This document shows positions 52,270 to 61,802 of a stretch of 64,000 nucleotides of DNA, in pieces. A program made the translations under genes and the position numbers. Position 1 is the first letter of the stretch; every line of letters begins with the position of its first letter. The notes under the pieces were generated by a model, which saw nothing but the letters and a program-made list of their open reading frames with translations, was not told the DNA's origin and searched no databases. The stretch is taken from the NCBI GenBank assembly GCA_002507175.1, contig DAZE01000012.1:91725-155724 (forward strand), in the 5' to 3' direction. The DNA is from Euryarchaeota archaeon UBA558 (GTDB lineage: Archaea; Thermoplasmatota; Poseidoniia; Poseidoniales; Thalassarchaeaceae).

Positions 52270-54302
52270 GCAGCATCATAGATGCAGGATCCGTCGCACC
52301 TGTCTACAACATAGCCATTGAAGAGGTACTCGAAAGCCATCCGATGTGCAGCATCTACCCCTGCGACCCAATTGTGGGCTGGATGCGGCTCTTGGCCCAG
52401 AAGATTTTGCTCGGGAGCGTGGCTGAATCCTCCGTCGAAGTAGACGCCCACGTTTCCAGTTGTCCCTTCGCCACCTTCTGTGATGGGTAGGCCATAGGGG
52501 TGGATAGATGAGCTGGATAATATGGACGCATCGGCATTTCTTAATGCACGGCTGGTTGAAATGTTTGATATCTGCAGGTCCCCAATCGATCCAATGTAGA
52601 TCATCTCGAACGGTTGTATTCTATCGCCCCAGCCTTCTGAGAGTGTTGTCCATGTGTTGGTATCCGTGGCATCCCAAAGTGATTGAATCAGGGATATGAC
52701 AACTGCCCTGTCTAATTGAGATGGATAACCGATTACACTCTCCATCAAGTCATCAAATTGATCATACTGGGTGCATCTCTCTATCTGGTGCGAGAAAGCC
52801 GCCCCACCGACCCAAAGCGCTCCTCTGTTGACATCGGGGGACAATCCAAGCAGGGATGGCCCTCTGTTACCACCCAGTGAGTACCCCGTGTAGTATACAT
52901 CAGATGTGTTTACCAACAAGCGCCCACCATCGCCCATCATCTCAGGGAGGTCAGAGCAGATTCCCTTGAAAGTCCTGATCATTACAACGTGGTTTACCAT
53001 TGCCTGCTGGAGCCTGTCAGATTGGTGGGTGAAATAGTACCCGTTCATTATTCCCATAGAAATGCCATCCCTGTCGTCGGAACTCCATCCATAGAAATCG
53101 GATGCCAACAGTGCAGTCTCGTAGATCTCGCCCCATGCTCTTAATCCACTGCTGACGTGCCCCTCACCAGTTCCTAGGAAACCATGACCGAACACGGTAA
53201 GGGGACTTGGCTCAGACGAGTTGTAGACTGACATCGGGATTATGAGGGTGAATGGCACCTCTCGGTTTTCAACGAAGACGGGATTGTGGGAATCATCTCT
53301 GGATAGAAGTGTCGGTGCCCTTTCCTCTAGGAGGTATTGGGGCGCAGTGAATGTCCCTTTTACCCGTCTGTAGGTCATTCCATCTCCGTTGTAGTTGTCT
53401 TCAACTCCGTCAGGGTTGACCGTGCATCCCAATCCATCCCCGATTCTTGAAAGGGCATCATCCCTCATGGAGAGTACGGGGCCGAGCACAGACTCCAATG
53501 ACGCTGTGTGGAATGACCATAGAGCCTGTATCTCGTTCTTGTTGACTCCCATGTGGTCCTCTGCGACAGCAATGTATTCGTTGTATGCTGATCTCCTTGA
53601 CTCGACATCTTCAGCATCGGTAATTTCCCCATCCAACAACGCTCGCAGTGCCTGACTTGGCTGAATTTCATTGCCCATTGTGTCAGATAGCCCACGTACC
53701 ACGACGATGTAGCGCGTGTCGTGCTCCAACGCTGCCGCGGTTCTGAGATGTAGTATCGTTTGCTCCCCCGGTTGGGCCCTTGCATCCAACTCAGCCCAGT
53801 GTGCTACAGCATGGTTGTCATCGACATTCCAGATAATCGTCGGATGGTCAAGTTCCAATGACCTCTCTATGTTGTACTGATAGGCAACGCTCGCCAGGTC
53901 GGGGACTGTGTCGAAGGTTGTCATAATCTGAGTAGCAGTACTCATCCCATCGAGTTGGTTTATCCTCGGGATTTCCACAGGGTCCGTGGATCCCGAGGCA
54001 GGAATGATCCCGCTTGGGATGTTGACTCTAAATCCGGTATCGGTAGATGCATCCTCAACCAAGAAGGCGTCTGAGGGAAATGGTAGCATGCAGTGATGCG
54101 GATTTAGATTATCGCAACCCGCTTCGTTCGGAACGTCAAGTATGGTAGGCACCGGATCCACGGTGTCATCGATTGTTGTGGGGGTATCGCCTGTGACCGG
54201 CTCTTCTTGTTCCGAAGCTTGGTCGTCTTGGCCAACACATCCGGAGATTGGAACTATCAGTAAGAGTATTACAAGTGGAATTGCAGTCGTCTTGATTGTC
54301 AT
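52266..54302 (-). CDS. Exported lipoprotein with lipase-like alpha/beta-hydrolase domain
   Basis: About 678 residues from the ATG at 54302 (MTIKTTAIPL). The signal ends in a lipobox (IVPISGC) followed by a Glu/Thr-rich linker. An Ig-like N-terminal region of secreted lipases is suggested by FPSDAFLVED and FDTVPDLASVAYQYNI. The hydrolase core has FGHGFLGTGEGH and YTGYSLGGNRGP, with the nucleophile serine in GYSLGG. It is probably lipid-anchored on the cell surface and hydrolyses external esters or lipids. The late HSGAG-like DGGFSHAPEQN carries candidate histidines. It is convergent with nadM (four-base overlap). Confidence 0.78.
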   Translation of the reverse strand: MTIKTTAIPLVILLLIVPISGCVGQDDQASEQEEPVTGDTPTTIDDTVDPVPTILDVPNEAGCDNLNPHHCMLPFPSDAFLVEDASTDTGFRVNIPSGIIPASGSTDPVEIPRINQLDGMSTATQIMTTFDTVPDLASVAYQYNIERSLELDHPTIIWNVDDNHAVAHWAELDARAQPGEQTILHLRTAAALEHDTRYIVVVRGLSDTMGNEIQPSQALRALLDGEITDAEDVESRRSAYNEYIAVAEDHMGVNKNEIQALWSFHTASLESVLGPVLSMRDDALSRIGDGLGCTVNPDGVEDNYNGDGMTYRRVKGTFTAPQYLLEERAPTLLSRDDSHNPVFVENREVPFTLIIPMSVYNSSEPSPLTVFGHGFLGTGEGHVSSGLRAWGEIYETALLASDFYGWSSDDRDGISMGIMNGYYFTHQSDRLQQAMVNHVVMIRTFKGICSDLPEMMGDGGRLLVNTSDVYYTGYSLGGNRGPSLLGLSPDVNRGALWVGGAAFSHQIERCTQYDQFDDLMESVIGYPSQLDRAVVISLIQSLWDATDTNTWTTLSEGWGDRIQPFEMIYIGSIGDLQISNISTSRALRNADASILSSSSIHPYGLPITEGGEGTTGNVGVYFDGGFSHAPEQNLLGQEPHPAHNWVAGVDAAHRMAFEYLFNGYVVDRCDGSCIYDAA

Positions 54303-54354
54303 CCCCCTTGCCACCTCCCTGGGCTATTTATATGGGTGTCCAGTATTCTGATCA

Positions 54355-54849
54355 TCAACACCCATGTGAACTGGACCCACTGAGGTTCAAGTGTGATATC
54401 AGAGAATCCAATCTGTCTGGATTTACACCGAGATCACTAACTCCGACTCTTGAGGAGCTGCGGGCATGGATCAGAGTATTCTCCTCCATGCATTCTATGT
54501 GGATGAAGACATCATCTTCGAACCTTAAGAAAGGGGTAACATCTACGATGTGTATGCTCGTAAGGTTAGAGTGGATGATTGAGGCACGGTTTAGATCAGA
54601 TGCCCATTCTTTGACAGAGTCCATGGCCTCCTCAATACTTCCTGAGAAGACCAGGGGTCCAGTTTGTTCTGTCCTATGATTCCAGATTCCGAATCCAGAG
54701 CAGTTCTGGGAGTCATATGAGCATTCATCAGGGAATTTGGTCGAGAAATCAGGCGCAGGGGAAGCCACTTTGATTAGGGCGACTCCAATTATCCAAATAG
54801 AAAAAAAAGCGAAAATAACACTCCTAGCTGATCGCAGTGAGAGTTCCAT
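54355..54849 (-). CDS. DUF1499 family protein with N-terminal membrane segment
   Basis: 164 residues. An N-terminal hydrophobic helix (SVIFAFFSIWIIGVALIKV) anchors or exports it. The body carries the DUF1499 pattern: SGSIEEAMDSVKEWASDL, FLRFEDDVFIHIEC and ARSSSRVGVSDLGVNPDRLDSL, the last being the family signature (RSxSRxGxxDxGxNxxR). Function of the family is unknown. It follows grpE by four bases on the minus strand. Confidence 0.85.
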   Translation of the reverse strand: MELSLRSARSVIFAFFSIWIIGVALIKVASPAPDFSTKFPDECSYDSQNCSGFGIWNHRTEQTGPLVFSGSIEEAMDSVKEWASDLNRASIIHSNLTSIHIVDVTPFLRFEDDVFIHIECMEENTLIHARSSSRVGVSDLGVNPDRLDSLISHLNLSGSSSHGC

Positions 54850-54853
54850 AGAA

Positions 54854-55336
54854 TCACTCTGAGACTATGACCTTGGCAGGCCTGAGCACCCTATCGTGGA
54901 TCATGTACCCTTTCTCTACGACATTTAGGATAGTCCCGGACGGCTCTCCATCTGGAGGTGGCACGATCGCTATTGCCTCCATGCAACTGGGATCGAATGA
55001 CCTTCCGCCCAAGTCTATTGGGGTGATTCCCACTGATGAAAGACCCTGACGCATACTCTCGACAGTCAGTCGGACTCCGTCAATGACAGACTCTGAGGAC
55101 TCATCCATTGTACTGATGGCCATCTCAAGACTCACTAAAACCTCGATCATCCTTAATCCGAGATTTTTCGAACCATATCTCATCATCTCGGACCTTTCCT
55201 TTGCGGCCCTGGCCCTGATGTTGGCGACCTCCGCAAGAGCATATTGCAGGTCCTTTTTCAGAGATTCAATTGAATCTTGATCGTTCTCCTGGTCTATTGG
55301 GCCCTCGGTTTCTACTTCTTCAATTTCGTCAGACAT
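54854..55336 (-). CDS. grpE: Nucleotide exchange factor GrpE
   Basis: 160 residues. A long N-terminal coiled-coil (SIESLKKDLQYALAEVANIRARAAKERSEMMRYG in parts) leads into the beta-wing domain with ITPIDLGGRSFDPSCMEAIAIVP and ILNVVEKGYMIHDRVLRPAKVIVS, the classic GrpE closing motif. It releases ADP from DnaK. Neither dnaK nor dnaJ is in the window. It is 32 bases downstream of the ABCE1 gene on the same strand and followed by DUF1499. Confidence 0.95.
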   Translation of the reverse strand: MSDEIEEVETEGPIDQENDQDSIESLKKDLQYALAEVANIRARAAKERSEMMRYGSKNLGLRMIEVLVSLEMAISTMDESSESVIDGVRLTVESMRQGLSSVGITPIDLGGRSFDPSCMEAIAIVPPPDGEPSGTILNVVEKGYMIHDRVLRPAKVIVSE

Positions 55337-55368
55337 GCCATTGACCCCTCCGGGCTGTGTGATAACTC

Positions 55369-57141
55369 CTAGTCGACATAGAAAAACTCCCCATCTCGTT
55401 TTTGCTCCCTGTCCTTTCTGCTACCGGGTTTGTTTATTCTTGGGCGGTGAGACTCGTGATCCCTGCGGAAGGTCACATCCACTCCTTCGAGGAAACGATT
55501 CATTCCGGGCCTAAGGCCGAGCGGCCCATGGGCTTTGCCTTGTACGCCTCCTTGACCCTCGAAAACAAGGAGGGAGTCACTGACAATATCGATGAAATAG
55601 ATGTCATGATCGATTACCATAGCAGCCTTCTCCTTGGCTAGCATGGTTCTCCTAATCGCCTTTGCAGCTTCCATTCGAGCATTGACGTCCAGATGTGCGC
55701 TGGGCTCATCGAGCAAGTACAGGTCTGCATCTCTCCCCAGGCATATTGCAATGCTTACAGCCTGCAATTCCCCTCCTGAGAGCCTTCGAGCACGTAGCTC
55801 AACCATTTGGTCAATCTGTAATGGACGTATTACTTGGGTGTTGAACTCGCCACTCCTCCAAGTCATCCCGATCTCAGAATCTAGCCACTGAGAGACTGTT
55901 CCGTCAAAATCCGTGTTCACGTGTTGAGGTTTGTACGAGACTTTGGCATCCATAGTGCACCACCCCTCATCTGGTTCGATCTCTCCCGCAATCATCCTAA
56001 CCATCGTGGTCTTTCCTGTGGCGTTGGGGCCTACAACCCCCACCACCTCCGCGCTCCTGACTCCTCCCTTTTCGGTCTCAAGAGAGAAGGAGCCCATCGC
56101 TTTTTTCATATCGCCCCATTGGAGTATCGTATCTCCGACTTCTTCGCCACGGACCCTACCTCTTAGGAATGAGATCGGCTTGTCTCGTATACGGACATTC
56201 TCCTCATTTAGATATCCGTCGAGATAGGCATTTATCGCCGTTCGAGTCGTTCTAGGGGGAGTGAATATTCCATATGCTGCCCGTTGCCCATACACTATGT
56301 GAACCAAGTCGCAAAGGACGTCCAATATCGCTAGGTCGTGTTCGATTACGATTATCCTCTTTCCATCTTCTACTAGGCTCTGAATGATGCTCACTACCCT
56401 CATTCGTTCATGTATGTCCAAGTAGGATGACGGCTCATCAAAAAAGTATACATCTGCCTCTTTGAGGATAGTTGCACAGATAGCAACTCGCTGTAGCTCG
56501 CCACCAGATAATCCGGATAATTTTCTTTCCAAGATATGTTCGATTGAGGTAAGCTCTGCGAATTCTTCCAACCGGCCACGATCATCCACCCTCTGCAATA
56601 AACCACTTACCTCTCCGTCCCACAGCTTCGGAAGCTTGTCCACATACTGGGGCTTTACCGCTATTTTTACTTCTGACTTCGATATCAATTCTAGGTAGTC
56701 CCTGAGCTCTCCTCTCGGAAAAGATGCAATTATCTCTGTCCATTCTTTGTCAAAATCTTGCCAGTCCCCTAGATTCGGCCTCGTGGAGCCAGAAAGAAGG
56801 TTGATTGCGGTAGATTTCCCCATCCCGTTGGGGCCAAGGATGCCTACAACTTGCTGTTCTCTTGGTGCTGGAAGGCGAAAGAGTCTGAAGGAGTTCTCTC
56901 CGTAGCTATGCGTCAAATCTGTCTCTAGTTCCTCTGGGAGATTAATTATTTTCACTGCGTCTCCTGGACACCTCTTGGCCCGGTTAAGACATACTGGACA
57001 TGCAGATTCCAGAATCTTGCACTTATTTCCTTCAAATTGAATGCATTCACGTCCACAGCTTCCTGCATATTTCATCAGGTAATCAAAGGCCGGTGTGTTT
57101 GGCTTGCATCGGTCTTCGAGCAAAACAGCGACCCTCATCAC
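55369..57141 (-). CDS. rli1: ABCE1/Rli1 ribosome-recycling ATPase with divergent Fe-S domain
   Basis: 590 residues, two ABC domains: Walker A GILGPNGMGKST and VGPNATGKTT, signatures LSGGELQRVA and LSGGELQAVS, and Walker B YFFDEPSSYLDI and YLLDEPSAHLDV. It splits post-termination ribosomes. The N-terminal ferredoxin domain is unusual. Its cysteines are C12, C29, C33, C41, C48, C51 and C58; the family has eight. The second-cluster CxxCxxCxxxCP motif reads CPVCLNRAKRCP, with Arg54 where the third cysteine should be, and an insertion separates C12 from C29. The NLPEEL segment that follows the domain is normal. Confidence 0.93.
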   Translation of the reverse strand: MMRVAVLLEDRCKPNTPAFDYLMKYAGSCGRECIQFEGNKCKILESACPVCLNRAKRCPGDAVKIINLPEELETDLTHSYGENSFRLFRLPAPREQQVVGILGPNGMGKSTAINLLSGSTRPNLGDWQDFDKEWTEIIASFPRGELRDYLELISKSEVKIAVKPQYVDKLPKLWDGEVSGLLQRVDDRGRLEEFAELTSIEHILERKLSGLSGGELQRVAICATILKEADVYFFDEPSSYLDIHERMRVVSIIQSLVEDGKRIIVIEHDLAILDVLCDLVHIVYGQRAAYGIFTPPRTTRTAINAYLDGYLNEENVRIRDKPISFLRGRVRGEEVGDTILQWGDMKKAMGSFSLETEKGGVRSAEVVGVVGPNATGKTTMVRMIAGEIEPDEGWCTMDAKVSYKPQHVNTDFDGTVSQWLDSEIGMTWRSGEFNTQVIRPLQIDQMVELRARRLSGGELQAVSIAICLGRDADLYLLDEPSAHLDVNARMEAAKAIRRTMLAKEKAAMVIDHDIYFIDIVSDSLLVFEGQGGVQGKAHGPLGLRPGMNRFLEGVDVTFRRDHESHRPRINKPGSRKDREQKRDGEFFYVD

Positions 57142-57198
57142 GCCAGTCTCCTACAGTTCGCTCTAACAATGGCCCTTTGAGATCTTCGTGCTCTTCAA

Positions 57199-58443
57199 TC
57201 ACACTGGAAGGAAACGATAGCGGAAGTAAACCCAAGCAGCGAGGCCAATTTTTTCAGGCTTGGATAGTTGAATCCTCTCTGTGAAAACGTCACCTTGGTT
57301 TTTCGCGATCTTCCTCAAAATCGAATCGTAAAATGCCATCATGGCTGCAGGGGAGTACCTCATTTCCCTGTCAAGTCTACCCAGCAGGCTCTTAGCTGCT
57401 CTCCCATAAGTCTTGGCCCTTTGAGTATAGTAGTTACAGAATGGCTCCCATCCGGGATGCCTGACAAGGTTCTCACCACCCAGCACGTCTTCCTCTGTAA
57501 TTCCGAAGCGTATTAGGTCATCAAGCGGCAGGTATATCCTGCCGCGTTTGGAGTCCTCCACCACATCTCTGAGGATGTTGATAAGCTGCATGTATATCCC
57601 CCAAGCTTCAGCCTCGTCCTTTGCCTCTGGTGAGTCATATCCGTAAATCTCTATGCAGACCAATCCGACTGTTGATGCTACTTTGTAGCAATACTCGTAG
57701 AGGTCTTCGAACGTTTCAAATCTGTTTCTGTGGAGGTCGTCTTCCATGCCGCTGATCATGTCGTCCAGAAGTGATCTTGGAATTCTATATCTTTGAACGG
57801 TGTCCTTCAATGCTATGAAAATAGGATCGGTGGATGTGACGCTAGTGTAGGCCGTGGAAAGCTTCTTTCGGTAGTAAAAGAGTTGAGACATCTTCTGGTC
57901 GTATGTGTCCCTGCCAAGCACAGGCTCCCCCATTATCCTCTCTATCTCCGATCTGTAGTCGATTGATTCGTGGCTATCTTCGGAGCCCCCTGGGAAAAGG
58001 TCAGTGTAATCCCCGTCAGCGATGTCATCTGCCCTCCTGCAAAATGCGTAGTAAGCGCAGATTGACCTTCTGACGTCATTTGGGAGGTACTTGAAGGAGT
58101 GATAGAAATTCGCCGCCTCTATCCTGGTGAGCTCTTCGCAGTATTCATAGGATGCTTCGATCATTCTCTCTGGTAGATCCCCTTCCTTCCATATGGAAGC
58201 GTCAATATGGCCAAATGGACTCTTCAAATCACCTCTCTGGCCCATGACTCCCATGAATTTGGCTCCTTCTCTGAGGGTTTCAAAAGCCGTTATTGATATG
58301 GCTCGCGCAGCATCCCGCGTCAATGACACTTTGGATCTAATGTTCTCAATCGGGACGTCTGCCTTCTCCTGTTGATCTAGGATAATGTCACTGAGACTGG
58401 CACTATCCAAATTCATGGATTGAGTTTCACCCTCTGTGGTCAT
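57199..58443 (-). CDS. Squalene/phytoene synthase family protein (first copy)
   Basis: About 414 residues from the ATG at 58443 (MTTEGETQS); a TTG further up is less likely. Trans-isoprenyl synthase motifs are AFCRRADDIADGDY (first Asp-rich) and INILRDVVEDSKRGRIYLP (second). The segment between, LLDDMISGMEDDLHRNRFETFEDLYEYCYKVASTVG (in parts), is typical of CrtB. It joins two prenyl diphosphates head to head. The N-terminus of about 100 residues is longer than usual. A second family member lies upstream. Phytoene or squalene as product cannot be decided from sequence alone. Confidence 0.9.
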   Translation of the reverse strand: MTTEGETQSMNLDSASLSDIILDQQEKADVPIENIRSKVSLTRDAARAISITAFETLREGAKFMGVMGQRGDLKSPFGHIDASIWKEGDLPERMIEASYEYCEELTRIEAANFYHSFKYLPNDVRRSICAYYAFCRRADDIADGDYTDLFPGGSEDSHESIDYRSEIERIMGEPVLGRDTYDQKMSQLFYYRKKLSTAYTSVTSTDPIFIALKDTVQRYRIPRSLLDDMISGMEDDLHRNRFETFEDLYEYCYKVASTVGLVCIEIYGYDSPEAKDEAEAWGIYMQLINILRDVVEDSKRGRIYLPLDDLIRFGITEEDVLGGENLVRHPGWEPFCNYYTQRAKTYGRAAKSLLGRLDREMRYSPAAMMAFYDSILRKIAKNQGDVFTERIQLSKPEKIGLAAWVYFRYRFLPV

Positions 58444-58506
58444 AGAGTGTTGGTGGGGCAATATACGTTTGAAGTTCTGTGTTCTTTGGACGCGACCCGC
58501 CAGGTA

Positions 58507-59514
58507 CTATTGCGCCATTTCCCTCTCGGACCACATGAGCCTAGATTCATAACTCGAAAATCTGGAAGCCAATCTGGTCTTCAACAAGATTGAAGCAACC
58601 TGTTTGCGGCCCACCTTGATGCTTTCTTCACGATCAAGAACATTTTGCTGCCTCATCAAACGAATGGTCCTCCAACCAATAATGACAGGAAGCATGCAAG
58701 AGATCCGAAGCCGGCGATGTTGTCTGGGAATCAGTGATATGTAATCTCCTGCAGAGTCCAGATACTTACATGCCAAATTTAGGTATTCGGTGTACAGGGG
58801 CCTGAATTTTTCCATGGAGTGCTTACTCTTGAGATCGCTCACATTCATCCCTAGATCAGCGAGTCTTACAGACGGAATGTAGCACCTTCCGATATTCAGG
58901 TCAGAGGGTATGTCTCGTAGTATGTTAATCAACTGTAGAGCCTTGCCGAACCGTATTCCCAACCTCAACATCTCTTCAGGATCCTGTCCGTGGAAAACCA
59001 GGTGGCTCATTGACATGCGCGTCCAAAACTCTCCAACAGAGCCAGCGACCCTGTACGTGTAGTCATCCATTTCATCGTCATTTTGGAGGGAGAGAATACT
59101 ACTCCCCCTCGTGCCAAATCGCTCGACGTCAAGCCTCTGACCACTAATTATGGTGAGAAGACACTCCAACATCACATCTCGGTCGGTAGATCCAACTCGA
59201 CCAAATGCTTCTATCACTTCATTGACGGATAACAATAAATCTGACTCACTTGGGTCCGCTTGAAGTGAGGCTATGTCGCCCAAGTCTATGGCAGATGACT
59301 CATTTGAAACCGCTTTTCTGTATTTTTCGAGGCTTGTGAGCAATAGGTTCGATTCCTCTCCGGTGTCCGCAATAGTGTCTGCTACTCTGGCGAGCAAATA
59401 CAGCAGGCCTACTTGGTCCCTGATTTGACCAGGCAGGATCTGCAGGGATAGGTAAAATGATCTTGATGTGGCCTTGAGGAGCCGATCGATGTTCTCGTCC
59501 ACAACCACTGACAC
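58507..59514 (-). CDS. Squalene/phytoene synthase family protein (second copy)
   Basis: 335 residues. First Asp-rich motif LLARVADTIADTG, second LINILRDIPSDLNIGRCYIP. The latter has replaced the usual DxxED by DIPSD and keeps the arginine. DDYTYRVAGSVGEFWTRM and ISGQRLDVERFG resemble squalene synthase (farnesyl-diphosphate farnesyltransferase-like) more than CrtB. No C-terminal membrane helix is evident. Gene order with the previous copy and shared strand suggests one transcript; the two might act at successive or alternative steps. Confidence 0.85.
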   Translation of the reverse strand: MSVVVDENIDRLLKATSRSFYLSLQILPGQIRDQVGLLYLLARVADTIADTGEESNLLLTSLEKYRKAVSNESSAIDLGDIASLQADPSESDLLLSVNEVIEAFGRVGSTDRDVMLECLLTIISGQRLDVERFGTRGSSILSLQNDDEMDDYTYRVAGSVGEFWTRMSMSHLVFHGQDPEEMLRLGIRFGKALQLINILRDIPSDLNIGRCYIPSVRLADLGMNVSDLKSKHSMEKFRPLYTEYLNLACKYLDSAGDYISLIPRQHRRLRISCMLPVIIGWRTIRLMRQQNVLDREESIKVGRKQVASILLKTRLASRFSSYESRLMWSEREMAQ

Positions 59515-59568
59515 TGTACTTCCTCATAGTCTAGGCTATGTTAATGGTGTTGGGGCTTTGGGATTGAT

Positions 59569-60501
59569 CTACAGCTCCCGCAGGCCTGCCTCTATCAAGG
59601 CGATTTTGAGTACTTCACCGATAACAGATGGGTCGTTTGCAACATGGATGCCCGCAGATTCAAACGCCTCTATTTTCTCTTTCGCGGTACCCTTTCCACC
59701 GCTAATTATTGCACCAGCGTGGCCCATTCTCTTCCCGGGCGGGGCCGTGGCTCCTGCGACAAATCCAACAACTGGTTTGGTCCCATTAGCTTTGATCCAC
59801 TCAGCTGCCTCTTCTTCGGCGGTTCCCCCGATCTCCCCAATCATCACTATGGCCTCTGTTTCAGGATCCTTTTCAAAAGCCTCCAAGCAGTCAATGAAAC
59901 CCGTACCTTGAATGGGGTCGCCTCCGATCCCCACACAGGTGGTCTGACCTTCTCCGATACCGGTTGTCTGAGCTACTGCCTCATAGGTCAAGGTCCCGGA
60001 TTTTGAGACGATGCCGATGCGACCTTTCCGGTGGATGTGGCCTGGCATTATGCCAATTTTGGATCCCCCTTTGACACCTGGGGTGATAATTCCCGGGCAA
60101 TTCGGGCCGATTAATCTGATATTTGGATACTGTCCTAGATCTGATGTGACATCGATCATGTCCAGTATGGGGATTCCTTCTGTTATGCAGACAATCAACC
60201 CCTCACCTCTCACGTCATGGAATGACTTCGCTGCCTCTTTTATCGCTGCGGCTGCATATGGCGGTGGTACGTAGATCACACTCACTTCCGCGTCAGTTGA
60301 TTTGATTGCCTCATTCATGGTATTGTAGACGGGAAGGTCACGATTGTGTAGCGTGACGGTAGAGCCACCCTTCCCTGGTGTGACGCCACCGACTATTTCA
60401 GTCCCATACTCCACCATTTTCGCGCCATGAAAACGACCTTGGTTCCCAGTAATCCCCTGAATGAGCACCCTTGCGTTTTCTCCAACCCAGATTGACATCA
60501 T
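59569..60501 (-). CDS. sucD: Succinyl-CoA ligase, alpha subunit
   Basis: 310 residues. Features are [22 protein letters not shown] (CoA-binding Rossmann start), [52 protein letters not shown], and the catalytic histidine in [13 protein letters not shown]. It starts at an ATGATG that overlaps the sucC stop. With SucC it converts succinyl-CoA to succinate with ATP or GTP formation in the TCA cycle. Confidence 0.97.
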   Translation of the reverse strand: MMSIWVGENARVLIQGITGNQGRFHGAKMVEYGTEIVGGVTPGKGGSTVTLHNRDLPVYNTMNEAIKSTDAEVSVIYVPPPYAAAAIKEAAKSFHDVRGEGLIVCITEGIPILDMIDVTSDLGQYPNIRLIGPNCPGIITPGVKGGSKIGIMPGHIHRKGRIGIVSKSGTLTYEAVAQTTGIGEGQTTCVGIGGDPIQGTGFIDCLEAFEKDPETEAIVMIGEIGGTAEEEAAEWIKANGTKPVVGFVAGATAPPGKRMGHAGAIISGGKGTAKEKIEAFESAGIHVANDPSVIGEVLKIALIEAGLREL

Positions 60502-61706
60502 GCTCCCCCCTTAACCAATTTCACGATTTTTTCCGCACCATCAGCGAGTGAGTCTGCTGGGTGAATGTTTAGCCCACTTTCTGAGAGAATGGCTTTGCCT
60601 TCCTCGACATTGGTGCCGGCGAGCCTTACAACAAGAGGTCTTTCCAAGCCAAGTCTGGAGACTGCTGAGATCACTCCCTTTGCGATGATATCGCACCTCA
60701 TTATGCCTCCGAAAATATTCACCAGTATGCCCTTAACGTTTGGATCCTCTAGAATTATGCTGAATGCTGTTGTGACTTGATTTTCATCAGCACCGCCCCC
60801 TACATCCAAGAAGTTTGCTGGCTCACCACCATAGAGCTTGATGACATCCATGGTGGCCATCGCAAGCCCCGCCCCATTGACCATGCAACCTATGTCACCA
60901 TCTAGTTTGACGTATGAAAGACCCGTTTTCTTTGCTCTGAGCTCTATCTCCTCCTCTTCTCCGTAGTCGCGCAGATCATCCCATTCTGGGTGCCTGAATG
61001 AAGCGTTCTCATCAAAAGAGACCTTAGCATCAAGAGCGATAATATCCTGATCAGAAGTCTCCACGAGGGGGTTTATCTCAATCATGCTGCAGTCCGATTC
61101 GATGAACAGAGACCCCAATCTTGAGACCATGTCCGTGAATTTCTCAAGTGCGGGGCCGATCAATCCCAATCTGCTTCCGAGGTCCACGCAGGAGTCTCTA
61201 TTGAATCCCGATTTGCCACTGCTCGTGATCCTGTGAATGGAGTCTGGGTTTGTCTCAGCGACTTCCTCGATGTCCATGCCGCCTTCCCTAGAGGCCATAA
61301 CCAACAGGGAATTAGAGCCCCTGTCCACTAGCATTGCAAGGTAGTACTCATGAACAATATCACATCCAGATTCTACATACAAGTTGGTCACCAACTTGCC
61401 GCTTCCCCCCGTCTGTTTGGTTATCAGCAAGTTGCCTAAAATTCGGTCTGAGTAATCCCTGACCTCATCTTCTGAAAAGGCGATTTTTACCCCTCCCTCC
61501 ATGATGACTTCCCTGGTTTTCGGATCAAGCAAGGTTCCCTTTCCGCGCCCTCCTGCATGTATTTGACTTTTCACGGCTACAACGCCACCTCCAAGTTTTC
61601 GATATGCATCTATCGCTTCTCCAACATTTCTGCAATGCAGCCCATCCAACACCGACACGCCGGCGTCCCTGAACATCTGCTTGGCCTGGTACTCGTGTAT
61701 GTTCAT
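60498..61706 (-). CDS. sucC: Succinyl-CoA ligase, beta subunit
   Basis: About 402 residues from the ATG at 61706 ([17 protein letters not shown]), the canonical start; a TTG nine bases upstream is ignored. The ATP-grasp domain shows [33 protein letters not shown] and [10 protein letters not shown]. The C-terminal [14 protein letters not shown] matches. It forms the heterodimer or heterotetramer with SucD, encoded directly downstream with overlapping start and stop. Divergent from the nucleotidyltransferase gene. Confidence 0.97.
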   Translation of the reverse strand: MNIHEYQAKQMFRDAGVSVLDGLHCRNVGEAIDAYRKLGGGVVAVKSQIHAGGRGKGTLLDPKTREVIMEGGVKIAFSEDEVRDYSDRILGNLLITKQTGGSGKLVTNLYVESGCDIVHEYYLAMLVDRGSNSLLVMASREGGMDIEEVAETNPDSIHRITSSGKSGFNRDSCVDLGSRLGLIGPALEKFTDMVSRLGSLFIESDCSMIEINPLVETSDQDIIALDAKVSFDENASFRHPEWDDLRDYGEEEEIELRAKKTGLSYVKLDGDIGCMVNGAGLAMATMDVIKLYGGEPANFLDVGGGADENQVTTAFSIILEDPNVKGILVNIFGGIMRCDIIAKGVISAVSRLGLERPLVVRLAGTNVEEGKAILSESGLNIHPADSLADGAEKIVKLVKGGA

Positions 61707-61760
61707 GTCTCCCAACCCGCCGTCTCGCTGGCCACCCTTGAACGGTTCGCTTACGTAGAT

Positions 61761-61785
61761 CTAGACAGGTAAGGATAATGTCTAG
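61761..61785. promoter_or_regulatory. Inverted repeat between sucC and nucleotidyltransferase genes
   Basis: Seven-base arms CTAGACA (61761-61767) and TGTCTAG (61779-61785) are separated by 11 bases in the 96-base divergent region. It lies 18-42 bases before the ATG at 61803 and could be an operator for one or both genes. It is short enough that chance cannot be excluded. Confidence 0.3.
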
Positions 61786-61802
61786 GTCGAGCAGGGATCA
61801 AC

